A stretch of 50,512 bases of DNA from Hydrogenophilaceae bacterium (GTDB lineage: Bacteria; Pseudomonadota; Alphaproteobacteria; Caulobacterales; Aquidulcibacteraceae), in contig JACAEE010000141.1 of the NCBI GenBank assembly GCA_013389015.1, positions 1-50,512 of the forward strand, given 5' to 3'. A model generated the notes under the pieces. It did no database searches. It saw only the letters and a program-made list of their open reading frames with translations, and was not told the DNA's origin. Of the stretch, positions 21,357-30,588 are shown piece after piece. A program made the position numbers and the translations under genes. Each line of letters begins with the position of its first letter. The stretch's first letter is position 1.

Positions 21357-21659
21357 ATGAGGAAGCTCACCGAGCCCGGCGTCGCCGCGCGACTGAAATC
21401 GACCCGCTCGGTCCCCATTGCGCGGCGGATGCGCAAGGAAATGACCCGATCGGAAAGGCTTTTGCACGCCGCGCAGATTGTTGTGGAGGTGGATGGACGG
21501 CTTCATTGCGTCGAGGCGGTGACCGAGGGCGACCAACAACGGCAAGCTTGGCTCGAAGGGCGCGGCTATCGCGTGCTGAGGTTCACTAACGTCGCGGTGG
21601 AGCAAGACGTCGGAGCTATCGTTCGCTCGATCCTCGCGGCGGCGAGCGAACCGGCCTGA
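21357..21659 (+). pseudogene. Internally deleted DUF559 (endonuclease-like) gene
   Basis: A 100-residue frame. RRMRKEMTRSERLL matches the start of DUF559/very-short-patch-repair-like nucleases, and IVVEVDGRLHCVE ... RQAWLEGRGYRVLRFTNVAVEQD matches their C-terminal half. Family members carry about 30 residues between these parts (FKFRRQ...DFAC), including the first catalytic Asp of the PD-(D/E)xK fold. Here RLL joins almost directly to QIVVEVDG, so the nuclease should be inactive. The frame is still open and its stop overlaps the coq10 start by one base, so it may still be translated. Confidence 0.6.
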
Positions 21660-22117
21660 TGGGCGCGGTCACGCTTGAGGCGGAGCGGGCCCTGCCGTAC
21701 GCCGCGCGCGATCTGTGCATGCTGGTCGGCGACGTGCGCGCCTATCCGCGCTTCATCCCCTGGCTCAAGCGCATCGAGGTGCATGACGAGAAGGCGCTCG
21801 CGGGCGGCGGCTGGGAGGGCGTGGCCGAGGCCGTCGTCGGTTGGCGCGCGATCACCGAACGCTTCGCCACCCGCGTGCGCTGCGCGCCGGACGAAGGCCT
21901 GGTCGACGTCGATCTCGTGCGCGGGCCGTTCAAGACGCTGACCAATCGCTGGCGCTTCGCCGACGGGGAGGGGGGCGCGCGGGTCTCTTTCGTCATCACC
22001 TACGAGTTCAAGAACCCGATCCTGCAGCGTGTGGCCGCGCTCAATCGCAAGGAAGCCGTGCGCCGGGTGATCGAGGCGTTCGAGCGCGAGGCCGGGCGGC
22101 GCTTGTCCGGACCCTGA
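21659..22117 (+). CDS. COQ10/RatA-like START-domain protein
   Basis: 152 residues of the SRPBCC/START fold. Signatures are LCMLVGDVRAYPRFIPWLKRIEV near residue 20 and the C-terminal FKNPILQRVAALNRKEAVRRVIEAFEREA. Orthologues in mitochondria (Coq10) bind ubiquinone and support respiration. In E. coli the same family was called RatA. In alphaproteobacteria it usually follows lipA, as here. A polyketide/quinone-binding chaperone role is the likelier function; a toxin role is not supported by any partner gene nearby. Confidence 0.88.
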   Translation: MGAVTLEAERALPYAARDLCMLVGDVRAYPRFIPWLKRIEVHDEKALAGGGWEGVAEAVVGWRAITERFATRVRCAPDEGLVDVDLVRGPFKTLTNRWRFADGEGGARVSFVITYEFKNPILQRVAALNRKEAVRRVIEAFEREAGRRLSGP

Positions 22118-22298
22118 CGATCCGTCAGCTTAGGCCGAACCCTGACAAATCGGACAGGCGGGGGCGCAAATTGTGCTTTTCGCACCACAGGGCGCGGCCA
22201 ACCTCATGCGGCGCCTCTGAAAACGCCGCCAATGCGCCTATTTCCCGCCTCGGCGCTCCCCGAAGCGAGGGGGCCCAAGTGCAGATGAGGAGAATCCC

Positions 22299-22772
22299 AT
22301 GAAGAAGCTTATTGCGGCGGCCACGCTGGCCGTTGCGGCGCTGCTCGCCCCCGCGGCGGCGCAGGCCGAAGGCGTGTATTTCACCGGCGGCTACACCCAG
22401 CTCGACGCCGACGACGCCGACATCGGCGCCGTGACCCTGCGCGGCGGCTGGCGTTTCCATCCGAACTTCGCCGGCGAAGTCGAGGGTTCGTTCGGGGTCG
22501 ACGACGATGACGGCGTCGAGCTCGATAATTCCTTCGCCCTCTTCGGCGTGGGCGTCCTGCCGGTCTCGCCGGAGTTCGACCTGTTCGCGCGCATCGGCTA
22601 CCACACCAGCGAGTTCTCGCCCGGCGATAGCCAGGACGGCGTGGCCGGCGGCGTCGGCGCCCAGTGGAACATCAACGAGCGTTTCGGCGTCCGCGGCGAC
22701 GTCACCGTGTACGATGGCGACGACGATGAAGCCACCGCTTACGGGCTCGCGCTGGTCGTCAAGGTGAACTGA
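22299..22772 (+). CDS. Small outer-membrane beta-barrel protein
   Basis: 157 residues: signal peptide MKKLIAAATLAVAALLAPAAAQA, then about 134 residues of alternating strands (VYFTGGYTQLD, GAVTLRGGWRF, FAGEVEGSFGV, FALFGVGVLPV, LFARIGYHTSE, GVAGGVGAQWNI, RFGVRGDVTVY, YGLALVVKVN). This gives eight strands, as in OmpA/OmpX-type barrels. Loops are very acidic (DADDADI, DDDDGVE, DGDDDE). AGGAGA at 22288-22293 is a strong ribosome binding site and a strong terminator follows, so it is a monocistronic, probably abundant protein. Function beyond an outer-membrane barrel is not visible. Confidence 0.85.
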   Translation: MKKLIAAATLAVAALLAPAAAQAEGVYFTGGYTQLDADDADIGAVTLRGGWRFHPNFAGEVEGSFGVDDDDGVELDNSFALFGVGVLPVSPEFDLFARIGYHTSEFSPGDSQDGVAGGVGAQWNINERFGVRGDVTVYDGDDDEATAYGLALVVKVN

Positions 22773-22796
22773 GCGCTGGACGCGGTTCAAAGTGAA

Positions 22797-22830
22797 CGGG
22801 CCGGGGATCGCTCCCCGGCCCGTTTCGTTT
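22797..22830 (+). terminator. Strong intrinsic terminator
   Basis: CGGGCCGGGGA (22797-22807) and TCCCCGGCCCG (22812-22822) form an 11-base perfect stem with a TCGC loop, followed by TTTCGTTT. It ends the barrel gene and lies between convergent genes. Confidence 0.9.
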
Positions 22831-22849
22831 GCATCCGTATAAGGACGGA

Positions 22850-24253
22850 TTACGCCTTGTAGTACATGTCGAACTCGACCGGGTGGGGATGGGTCTCGAA
22901 GCGGTCGAGTTCTTCCTTCTTCAGCTCGATATAGGCGTCGATCATGTCGTCGTCGAACACGCCGCCCTTCTTCAGGAAGGCGCGGTCGGCGTCGAGGCTC
23001 AGGAGCGCTTCGCGCAGCGAGCCGCACACGGTCGGCACGTCCTTCAATTCCTCCGGCGGCAGATCATAGAGGTTCTTGTCCAGCGGATCGCCGGGATGGA
23101 TCTTGTTCTCGATCCCGTCGAGGCCGGCCATGAGCAGCGCCGCATAGGAGAGGTACATGTTGCCGGCGGGATCGGGGAAGCGCACTTCCACGCGCTTCGA
23201 CTTGGGGCCCACGCCGTGGGGAATGCGGCACGAGGCCGAGCGGTTGCGCGCGGAATAGGCGAGCAGCACCGGCGCTTCGTAGCCGGGCACCAGGCGCTTG
23301 TAGGAATTGGTCGTCGAATTGGTGAAGGCGTTGACGGCCTTGGCGTGCTTGATGATGCCGCCGATATAGAAGAGGCAGGTTTCGGAGAGATCGGCGTAGC
23401 GATCGCCCGCGAAGGTGTTCTGCTCGTTCTTCCAGATCGACTGGTGCACGTGCATGCCGCTGCCATTGTCCTTGAAATAGGGCTTGGGCATGAAGGTCGC
23501 GCTCTTGCCGTAGCTCTGCGCGACATTGTGGATCACGTATTTGTAGAGGTTCATGGCGTCGGCCATGGCTGTGAGCGTGGAGAATTTGAGGCCGAGTTCG
23601 TGCTGGGCCGGCGCCACTTCGTGGTGGTGCTTTTCGACGACGAGTCCGATCTCCTTCATCACCGCGAGCATTTCGCCGCGCATGTCCTGCAGCGAGTCGA
23701 TCGGCGGCACGGGGAAATAGCCGCCCTTGGGCCCCGGCCGGTGGCCGAGATTGCCGGCCTCATAGGCCTTGCCGGTGTTGAACGGCAGTTCGGTTGAATC
23801 GAACGCGTAGCCGGTGTTGTGCGGGTCGGTCGACCAGCGCACGTCGTCGAACACGAAGAACTCGGCTTCCGGGCCGAAATAGGCGGTGTCGCCGATGCCG
23901 GTGCGCTTGAGGTACGTCTCGGCCTTCTTGGCGATGCCGCGCGGGCAGCGGTTGTAGGGCTGCAGCGTGCCCGGCTCGAGGATGTCGCAGAACAGCGCCA
24001 GCGTCGTCTGCTGGAAGAACGGATCGATATGGGCGCCGGCCGCATCGGGCATCATCACCATGTCGGACTCGTTGATCGCCTTCCAGCCGGCGATCGAGGA
24101 GCCGTCGAACATCGTGCCCTCGGTGAAGATGTCGGGCGTGATCATGCCGACGTCGAACGTGACGTGCTGCATCTTCCCGCGCAGATCGTTGAACCGGAAA
24201 TCCACGAACTGGACGTCGTGGTCCTTGATCATCTTCAGTACCGCTTCGGACAT
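22850..24253 (-). CDS. glnA: Glutamine synthetase type I
   Basis: ATP-dependent amidation of glutamate, the main ammonium assimilation enzyme; dodecamer in the cytosol. 467 residues. Motifs: FDGSSIAGW, the glutamate/metal site [25 protein letters not shown], the ATP-site-type [12 protein letters not shown], and [10 protein letters not shown]. The adenylylation Tyr396 sits in the conserved NLYDLPPEE loop, so activity should be controlled by GlnE and PII. It is the second gene after glnB on the minus strand (128-base gap containing a 9-base-arm GC hairpin near 24308-24328). Confidence 0.99.
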   Translation of the reverse strand: MSEAVLKMIKDHDVQFVDFRFNDLRGKMQHVTFDVGMITPDIFTEGTMFDGSSIAGWKAINESDMVMMPDAAGAHIDPFFQQTTLALFCDILEPGTLQPYNRCPRGIAKKAETYLKRTGIGDTAYFGPEAEFFVFDDVRWSTDPHNTGYAFDSTELPFNTGKAYEAGNLGHRPGPKGGYFPVPPIDSLQDMRGEMLAVMKEIGLVVEKHHHEVAPAQHELGLKFSTLTAMADAMNLYKYVIHNVAQSYGKSATFMPKPYFKDNGSGMHVHQSIWKNEQNTFAGDRYADLSETCLFYIGGIIKHAKAVNAFTNSTTNSYKRLVPGYEAPVLLAYSARNRSASCRIPHGVGPKSKRVEVRFPDPAGNMYLSYAALLMAGLDGIENKIHPGDPLDKNLYDLPPEELKDVPTVCGSLREALLSLDADRAFLKKGGVFDDDMIDAYIELKKEELDRFETHPHPVEFDMYYKA

Positions 24254-24381
24254 GTGAGACCCCTGGGCTTGGCTTCTGGGCTTGGTTTGGTTGCAGGCGC
24301 GCTCCGGCGGCGCCGGTCTCCGGCGCCGGGCGGCGGTTCGGGGCCGGCGCGTGGGATCACGCGGTTGATTCTACGCTTCGT

Positions 24382-24735
<354 letters not shown>

Positions 24736-24807
24736 CTATTGCGGCCGGCATCGGACCAGGGCCCGCGTAGGTCAAGGGCGCCTGCTCCTGAGGCGGCGCC
24801 GCGCCGA

Positions 24808-24840
24808 GACGGCGCCTAATCTGTGAGCGACGGCGCCTAA
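24808..24840. repeat. Two 12-base direct repeats, 21-base period, in the glnB/thiolase divergent region
   Basis: GACGGCGCCTAA at 24808-24819 and 24829-24840, with a centre-to-centre distance of 21 bases (about two helical turns). Each contains the palindrome GGCGCC. It lies 88 bases upstream of glnB and 68 bases before the thiolase gene, and could be a paired protein-binding site. Confidence 0.45.
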
Positions 24841-24907
24841 GCGACGATCACAAGCCGCGCGTCGAGCCGCTTGCCTTGACGGCGCGCCAACTGGTTCAAC
24901 GGCGGCC

Positions 24908-26443
24908 ATGACTCATCCCCGCACGCCCGTCCTCATCGGCGCCGGCCAGCGCACCTATCGCAAGGGCCAGGCGCCCGGACCCCTGGCGATGACCCTCGAC
25001 GCCGCGACCCTGGCGGCCGAGGACGCCGGTCTCGGCGCCGCCGGGCTGGCGGGCGTGGACCTCCTCGCGGTGGTGGGCTTCACCGTCGATTCCGACGGCA
25101 ACATCCAGCGCCTGCCGATCCCGCGCCTGGCCAATCCCCCCGCCGCGCTCGCCGCCGCGCTCTCCGCCTCGCCCCGGCGGGCGGTCTATACTCATATGGG
25201 CGGCAACACCCCCCAAGCGCTCGTCAATTGGGCCGCCGAGCTGATCGCGCAGGGTGAGCATGACCTCGTTCTGCTGGTCGGCGCCGAATTTCTCGGGACG
25301 CTGATGCGCCGGCTGAAGGAGGGCGCCGACCTCGCCGCCTTCGGCGGCCCGGAAGCGGACCCGCCCGAGCGCTGGGGCGACGGGCGCGCCGGCGCCACGC
25401 CGCAGGAGCGCGCCCACGGGATGGATTTCCCGACCAACGTCTATCCCTTGTTCGAGAATGCGCTGCGCGCCCATCGCGGGCGCACGCTTGCGGCGCATCA
25501 GGCGGCGATGGGCAGGCTGTTTGCGCCGTTCTCCGCTGTGGCCGCGCAGAATCCGCACGCCTGGTTCCCCACCGCGCGCGCGCCCGAGGAGATCGCGCAG
25601 GAAGGGCCCGACAACCGCATGGTCGGCTTTCCGTACACGAAATATCTCAACGCGATCATCCAGGTCGATCAAGCGGCGGCGGTGATCATGGCGTCGACGG
25701 CGAAGGCCGACGCGCTGGGCGTGCCGGCGGGCAAGCGCGTCTATCTGCACGGCTGCGCCGACGCGAACGATCTCTGGTTCGTCAGTGAACGGACCAATTA
25801 TCATTCCTCGCCGGCGATCCGGATGTGCGCGCAGAAGAGCTTCGCCATGGCCGGCAAGACGCCGGCGGACATGGCCTTCCTCGATCTCTATTCCTGCTTT
25901 CCGAGCGCGGTGGAGATCGCTTGCGCGGAAATCGGCTTGGCGGAGGACGATCCGCGCGGGCTCACCGTCACCGGCGGGCTGCCTTATTTCGGGGGCCCCG
26001 GGAACAATTACGTGATGCACGCGATCGCGACAATGATGGAGCGCCTGCGCGCCAAGCCTGGCGCCTTCGGCCTCTGCACCGGCAACGGCTGGTTCCTCAC
26101 CAAGCACGCCTTCGGCGTCTATTCGACGACGCCGACGCAAGGCGCCTGGACGCGCGAGGATCCGAAATCCTATCAGAAGGAGATCGACGCGCTCGCCCAT
26201 CCGCCGCTCATCGAAGCGCCCACCGGGCCTGCGACGATCGAGACCTACACCGTCGTGCACGCGCGCGACCGCGTGCGGCTGGGCGTCGTCATCGGCCGCG
26301 ACAGCGAGGGGCGCCGATTCCTCGCCAACACGCCCGACGACGAAGCGACGCTGCTCGACCTGCAATCGCGCGAAGGCGTGGGCCGCGCCGGCCGCGTCGC
26401 GCAAAGCGAAGACGGCAAGCGCAACATCTTCACGCCGGACTGA
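24908..26443 (+). CDS. Thiolase-like (SCP-x type) acetyl-CoA acetyltransferase family protein
   Basis: 511 residues. N-terminal thiolase fold with VLIGAGQRTYRKG, then TVTGGLPYFGGPGNNYVMHAI and YSCFPSAVEIACAEIGL in the C-terminal thiolase half (catalytic His/Cys region). From about residue 420 there is an extra beta-rich domain (TYTVVHARDRVRLGVVIGRD). The position of the usual nucleophilic Cys in the first half reads THMGGNTPQALV, without Cys. I recall this as a feature of this subgroup, so it may act in a non-canonical thiolase-type reaction. Role in lipid or sterol-like side-chain degradation is only inferred. Its 3' end overlaps the convergent gene by 14 bases. Confidence 0.82.
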   Translation: MTHPRTPVLIGAGQRTYRKGQAPGPLAMTLDAATLAAEDAGLGAAGLAGVDLLAVVGFTVDSDGNIQRLPIPRLANPPAALAAALSASPRRAVYTHMGGNTPQALVNWAAELIAQGEHDLVLLVGAEFLGTLMRRLKEGADLAAFGGPEADPPERWGDGRAGATPQERAHGMDFPTNVYPLFENALRAHRGRTLAAHQAAMGRLFAPFSAVAAQNPHAWFPTARAPEEIAQEGPDNRMVGFPYTKYLNAIIQVDQAAAVIMASTAKADALGVPAGKRVYLHGCADANDLWFVSERTNYHSSPAIRMCAQKSFAMAGKTPADMAFLDLYSCFPSAVEIACAEIGLAEDDPRGLTVTGGLPYFGGPGNNYVMHAIATMMERLRAKPGAFGLCTGNGWFLTKHAFGVYSTTPTQGAWTREDPKSYQKEIDALAHPPLIEAPTGPATIETYTVVHARDRVRLGVVIGRDSEGRRFLANTPDDEATLLDLQSREGVGRAGRVAQSEDGKRNIFTPD

Positions 26444-27314
26444 ACATCGTGTCGGCGTAGCTGATCGCGTAGCGCGCGAACGCGCGCGTGGCGGCGCAGG
26501 CTTCTGGATCGGCAGGCAGCGCCGCGGTCGCGTCGTCGCCCTTGCGCAGCGCTTGCGCCTCGGCGATCAAACGGCGCCAGGCGGGATCGAGCGCGGTTTG
26601 CGCCCAAGTCATCGCAGCTTTTTTGGACGTGACTTCGCCGGTCTTAAGCGTGTGCAGCGCGCGGCAGAACATGCCCGTCCAGAACGCCTGCCAGGCGACG
26701 AGATGCATCGGCTCAAGATCGAGCGCGACGGCGAGCGCCATCGTCGCGCGCACCTCCGCCTTGAGCGCCTGCGGGGGAACCGGATCGATCAGCGTGTGCG
26801 GCGCGGGCCCAACAAGCGTCACGCCGCGCTCGCGCAGGCACCAGCGCACGACGTGCGTGTTGTCGTGCTCGGAGCGTTGAAGCATGCGCGCGCCGTGATC
26901 GACATACCAGAACGGATACGCCTTGGCCGGCGCGCCGCCGCGGCCGGCGTCGCGCCAATCCTCCGCGCGCGGTTCGCCCGGCGGATCGCGCGGCGTGGCG
27001 GACCAGCGCCTGAGGATCGGCGCGGGCGCATAGGAGCCTTCCAGGTTGCCGGGCCAGTAGCGGTAGGGGAGTTCGTGGATCGCGCCATGCAGCGCGCTCA
27101 GGTCCGCAGCCGTTTCAGCGTCGAAATCCCGGCGCGTGACGATGATGAAATCGCAATCGCTGTATTCGGTGTAATCGCCGACCGCGAAGGAGCCCTGCAG
27201 ATAGGCGCCCAGAAAATTGCGTTTGAGGATCGCACGCGCGCCGCGCACGAGATGGGCGAGCACGGCGTTGAGATCGGCGTACGGCGTAGGCGCAGACGCG
27301 CGCAGACGAGACAT
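26430..27314 (-). CDS. Nucleotidyltransferase-fold protein (aminoglycoside adenylyltransferase-like)
   Basis: 294 residues. The N-terminal nucleotidyltransferase domain has the signature YLQGSFAVGDYTEYSDCDFIIV (about residues 38-59), i.e. GS-x9-SDxD, with metal-binding aspartates. The C-terminal half is helical (VRATMALAVALDLEPMHLVAWQAFWTGMFCRALHTLKTG), as in AadA-type or DUF4111 proteins. Antibiotic modification cannot be asserted; many chromosomal members have unknown substrates. The start ATG at 27314 faces the phosphatase gene across 189 bases. Its stop overlaps the thiolase-like gene. Confidence 0.78.
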   Translation of the reverse strand: MSRLRASAPTPYADLNAVLAHLVRGARAILKRNFLGAYLQGSFAVGDYTEYSDCDFIIVTRRDFDAETAADLSALHGAIHELPYRYWPGNLEGSYAPAPILRRWSATPRDPPGEPRAEDWRDAGRGGAPAKAYPFWYVDHGARMLQRSEHDNTHVVRWCLRERGVTLVGPAPHTLIDPVPPQALKAEVRATMALAVALDLEPMHLVAWQAFWTGMFCRALHTLKTGEVTSKKAAMTWAQTALDPAWRRLIAEAQALRKGDDATAALPADPEACAATRAFARYAISYADTMFSPA

Positions 27315-27503
27315 GGAGATGCATCCGGAATTCGAGCTTGAGAGACAGGGCGGCGCAGCAGCGAGGCTGCGGGCTGTCTATGGCTTGAAGCGTTCGAACG
27401 GACACATGAGGCGAGGCTAGCGTGGCGGGGCCGCACCTACAAGGGCGCATGGTCGCCCGCGTGCGCGCTGGTCGAATCCGCACACTCGATTTAGAGAACG
27501 CCC

Positions 27504-28082
27504 ATGCCGCGCCTCTATCTCATTCGCCACGCCGAGCCCGCCGCGACCTGGGGCGAGGCCGATCCTGATCCGGGACTCACCGATCTCGGCATGGCGCAGG
27601 CGGCGGATGCGGCGATGAAGCTCGCCGCGCTCAAGCCCGCGCGCATTCTCTCCTCGCCCTACCGGCGCTGCGTGGAGACGGCGGCGGCGCTGCAGATGGA
27701 GATGGGGCTCTTCCCGCAGATCGAGCCGGCGTTCGGGGAAGTGCCGACGCCCGCAGGGATCGCCGATCGCCGCGCCTGGCTTGGCGCGACCTTTCCCGCG
27801 ATCGCGGGCGCGGGGACGGCGCGCACGTGCTGGACCGGCCTCGGCCAGGACTTGCAGGCCTGGCGCGCCCGCATGCTCGCCGCGCTCAGGACGATCGACC
27901 GCGACGCGGCGATCTTCACCCATTTCATCGCCCTCAACGCCATCGCCAGCGCCGCGCAGGATCGCGACGAGACCATCGTCTTCCGCCCCGCTCACGCCTC
28001 GATCACGACGCTTGACGTCGACGGGGACGACCTGCGAGTAGCCGCGCTCGGGGCTGAGACGCCGGCAGTGCAGGTGACATGA
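27504..28082 (+). CDS. Histidine phosphatase family protein
   Basis: 192 residues with the phosphohistidine motif YLIRHAEP at the N-terminus (RHx), Arg-rich ILSSPYRRCVETA at about residue 50, and a second His in FTHFIALNAIA around residue 147. This matches the phosphoglycerate-mutase-like/SixA-type branch. The RHG is RHA here, as in many broad phosphatases. Substrate unknown. It is followed by nnr after 12 bases, likely the same transcript. Confidence 0.88.
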   Translation: MPRLYLIRHAEPAATWGEADPDPGLTDLGMAQAADAAMKLAALKPARILSSPYRRCVETAAALQMEMGLFPQIEPAFGEVPTPAGIADRRAWLGATFPAIAGAGTARTCWTGLGQDLQAWRARMLAALRTIDRDAAIFTHFIALNAIASAAQDRDETIVFRPAHASITTLDVDGDDLRVAALGAETPAVQVT

Positions 28083-28094
28083 CGAGGCCCCCGC

Positions 28095-29585
28095 GTGCTT
28101 CCCACAGGACGTGAGATCATCTCCGTGGCGCAGATGCGCGCCATCGACGCGCGCTCCGCCGAACTCGGCGTGCCCACGCTCGAACTCATGGAGAATGCAG
28201 GCGCCGCCGTGGCCGAGCAGATCATGGCCCGCTTCCCCAAACAGCCGACGGCGGTGCTGTGCGGCCCCGGCGACAATGGCGGCGACGGCTATGTGGTGGC
28301 GCGCCGGCTGAAGCGGAACGGCTGGCCGGTGTGGGTCGAGACGCTCGGCGATCCGCGCGCGCTCAGGCGCGACGCGGCCGAGATGGCCGCGCGCTGGGGC
28401 GGAGAATCGCTGCGCATCGCGGAAGACAATCCCGCGCCCGAGCTTTTCGTCGACGCCCTGTTCGGCGCAGGGCTCACGCGCCCGCTCGAAGGCGAGGCCG
28501 CGCGGCTTGCGCGCATCCTGTCCCGCACGCCCGAGCGCGTCGTCTCCATCGACTTGCCGAGCGGACTGCAAGGGGATCTCGGCAAGCCGCTGGGCGAAGC
28601 GTGCATGCGCGCGGGCCTGACCGTGACGTTCGTGCGCAAGAAACCCGCGCATGTCCTGCAGCCTGGGCGCAGCTATTGCGGCGAAATCGTCGTGGCCGAC
28701 ATCGGCGCGCCGCGCGAAGCGCTGGCGGAACAGGACATCCGCCTCTGGGAGAACGGCCCCGAGCTCTGGGCCGAGCGCATCCCCTGGCCGGGAATCGAGG
28801 CGCACAAGCATGCGCGCGGCCATGCGATGGTGGTGAGCGGCGCCGCCGGCCATACCGGCGCGGCCAGGCTTGCGGCGATGGGCGCGCTGCGCGCCGGCGC
28901 CGGCCTCGTCACGGTGCTCAGCCCCAAGGACGCGCTGGCTGAGAACGCGGCCCACCTCACCGCGATCATGCTGCGCGAAGTCGGCGACGCTGACAGCCTC
29001 GCCGTTGCGGCGCGCGCCGCCGCCGCCGTGGTAATCGGGCCCGCGGCCGGCGTGACCGCGCAGACGCGCGCCAATGCGGCCGCGCTCGCCAAGACCCCGG
29101 CCAAGCTCGTGCTCGACGCCGACGCGCTCACCGCCTTCGAAGACGCGCGCCAGGACCTGTTCGCGTTCACGCGCGAGGATCACGTGCTGACGCCGCATGT
29201 CGGCGAATTCAAGCGCATCTTTCCCGATGTCAGCATCATCGAAGACGGGCGCGTCGACGCCGCGCGCAAGGCCGCCCAGCGCGCGGGCGCGGTCGTGCTG
29301 CTCAAGGGCCCCGACACGGTGATCGCCGCGCCGGACGGGCGCGCCGCGGTCAACACCACCGGCACGCCCTTTCTGGCGACGGCGGGCTCGGGCGACGTGC
29401 TCGCCGGCGTCATCGCCGGCTTTCTCGCTCAGGGCATGACCGCGTTCGATGCGGCCTGCGCAGGGGCGTGGGCCCATGGCCGGGCAGGCGAGATCGCGCA
29501 CGGGCCGGGGCTGATCGCCGAGGATCTGCCTGCGGCCCTGCCGGCGGCGCTCGATCCGCTATGGCGCGCCGCGCGTTTGCTATAA
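28095..29585 (+). CDS. nnr: Bifunctional NAD(P)HX epimerase / ADP-dependent NAD(P)HX dehydratase
   Basis: Metabolite-repair enzyme that converts hydrated NADH/NADPH back to the normal cofactors. 496 residues. N-terminal epimerase domain (YjeF-N): LMENAGAAVAEQIM, CGPGDNGGDGYVVARRL. C-terminal kinase-like dehydratase domain (YjeF-C/CARKD): HARGHAMVVSGAAGHTGAARLAA, LVLDADALTAF, LTPHVGEFKRIF, and the ATP/ADP-site TAGSGDVLAGVIAGFLAQG. The start is a GTG at 28095; the family N-terminus begins close to it, so little can be missing. Confidence 0.95.
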   Translation: MLPTGREIISVAQMRAIDARSAELGVPTLELMENAGAAVAEQIMARFPKQPTAVLCGPGDNGGDGYVVARRLKRNGWPVWVETLGDPRALRRDAAEMAARWGGESLRIAEDNPAPELFVDALFGAGLTRPLEGEAARLARILSRTPERVVSIDLPSGLQGDLGKPLGEACMRAGLTVTFVRKKPAHVLQPGRSYCGEIVVADIGAPREALAEQDIRLWENGPELWAERIPWPGIEAHKHARGHAMVVSGAAGHTGAARLAAMGALRAGAGLVTVLSPKDALAENAAHLTAIMLREVGDADSLAVAARAAAAVVIGPAAGVTAQTRANAAALAKTPAKLVLDADALTAFEDARQDLFAFTREDHVLTPHVGEFKRIFPDVSIIEDGRVDAARKAAQRAGAVVLLKGPDTVIAAPDGRAAVNTTGTPFLATAGSGDVLAGVIAGFLAQGMTAFDAACAGAWAHGRAGEIAHGPGLIAEDLPAALPAALDPLWRAARLL

Positions 29586-29651
29586 GGAGGGAGCGAGGGA
29601 CAAGGGCGCTGGCCTGCGGGCGCGTCCGCAATTGGGGCGCGGGAGAGCGAT

Positions 29652-30359
29652 ATGCACGCTTGGTGGTGGGTGATTCCCGGTTTCGTGGCCATCGTCGGCT
29701 TGCTGTTTCTGGTGGGCGGGTTCGGCTATCTCTTCCGCGGACGTCCGTTCAAGGGCGGACGCGGCGTGTTCGGGGGCGCGGTGTTCCTGTTGATCGCCGC
29801 CGTCATCGGTCTCGTGGGCCTCAATATCCAGACCTATCACCGGCTGACGCAGGAACAGCTGGTCGCGACCGTGAACATCCGCGCGCTCGACGAACCGAAG
29901 CTTTTCTCCGTCACCATCACCGAACCCAATGCAGAGCCCAGGGAATTCGAGGTTCGCGGCGACTATTGGATCATCTACGCGCACACGCTGAAGTGGAAGA
30001 ACTGGGCCACCGTGCTTGGGCTCGACGCGCAATATCGGCTGTGGCGTCTCGACGGGCTCTACCACGCGGTGGAGGACGAGAACACGCACACCGGCACCGC
30101 CCATGACCTGCGCGCGCAAGCCGGCGTCAGCAATGTGGTGGACGTCTACTCGCTCGCCACCAACAAGCTGGTGCAGCGATTTGCGCCGCTGGTGGACGCG
30201 ACCCCCGGCACCGCCTCCTGGGAGCCGCTGGCCGACGGCGCCGAGTACCGCGTGACCCTGACGCAGTCCGGGACGCTGATCGCCCGGCCCAGCAACGCCA
30301 CCGCCAGCGACGCCGTCGGGCGGGCGCGCGGCGTACGGCCCCCGGCGCCGCGAACCTAG
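29652..30359 (+). CDS. Conserved membrane protein of unknown function
   Basis: 235 residues: membrane helices at about 5-27 and 38-58, then a 175-residue soluble domain. The soluble part has FSVTITEPNAEPREFEVRGDYWIIYAHTLKWKNW and LDAQYRLWRLDGLYHAVEDEN, a conserved-looking pattern I recall from proteins loosely labelled efflux-pump-like in databases; no transporter domain is visible. The end is low-complexity (ARGVRPPAPRT). GGGAGAG upstream (29641-29647) supports the ATG. Confidence 0.75.
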   Translation: MHAWWWVIPGFVAIVGLLFLVGGFGYLFRGRPFKGGRGVFGGAVFLLIAAVIGLVGLNIQTYHRLTQEQLVATVNIRALDEPKLFSVTITEPNAEPREFEVRGDYWIIYAHTLKWKNWATVLGLDAQYRLWRLDGLYHAVEDENTHTGTAHDLRAQAGVSNVVDVYSLATNKLVQRFAPLVDATPGTASWEPLADGAEYRVTLTQSGTLIARPSNATASDAVGRARGVRPPAPRT

Positions 30360-30468
30360 GCGCCTTCGGAGAGGCGGTACGCCCTCGGTTGCGAAGCAGC
30401 CGCTACATTAAGGCGTTGGAAACCAAACCCCGTTCTGTTCGCCGCGCGCGATTGATGCGCGAGGGTTA

Positions 30469-30501
30469 CAGCGCCTTGAGGATTCTTGTCTCAAGGCGCT
30501 G
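30469..30501 (+). promoter_or_regulatory. Hairpin in the leader of the TonB-dependent receptor gene
   Basis: CAGCGCCTTGAG (30469-30480) and CTCAAGGCGCTG (30490-30501) are perfect 12-base inverted repeats around a 9-base loop, 87 bases before the receptor start. With no T run after it, this looks more like an operator or mRNA leader structure than a terminator. Confidence 0.5.
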
Positions 30502-30588
30502 GAGCGGTTGACTCTCCTGGCCCGGCTCACCCAAGCTTTCGAAGCAGCGGTGCGCTCCGTGAGAGAGGCGGCCGTGAGGGAGGAACGC

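Noticed and set aside
21659-22117. RatA toxin of a type II toxin-antitoxin pair
   Set aside because: No RatB-like partner is adjacent, and the lipA-linked position fits the COQ10-like quinone-binding role better.
24308-24328. Attenuator or terminator between glnB and glnA
   Set aside because: A GC hairpin exists, but no T run follows on the minus strand, and GC-rich chance hairpins are frequent here.
26430-27314. Aminoglycoside resistance gene
   Set aside because: Only the general nucleotidyltransferase signature is visible. Composition matches the chromosome and there is no mobile context, so resistance cannot be claimed.
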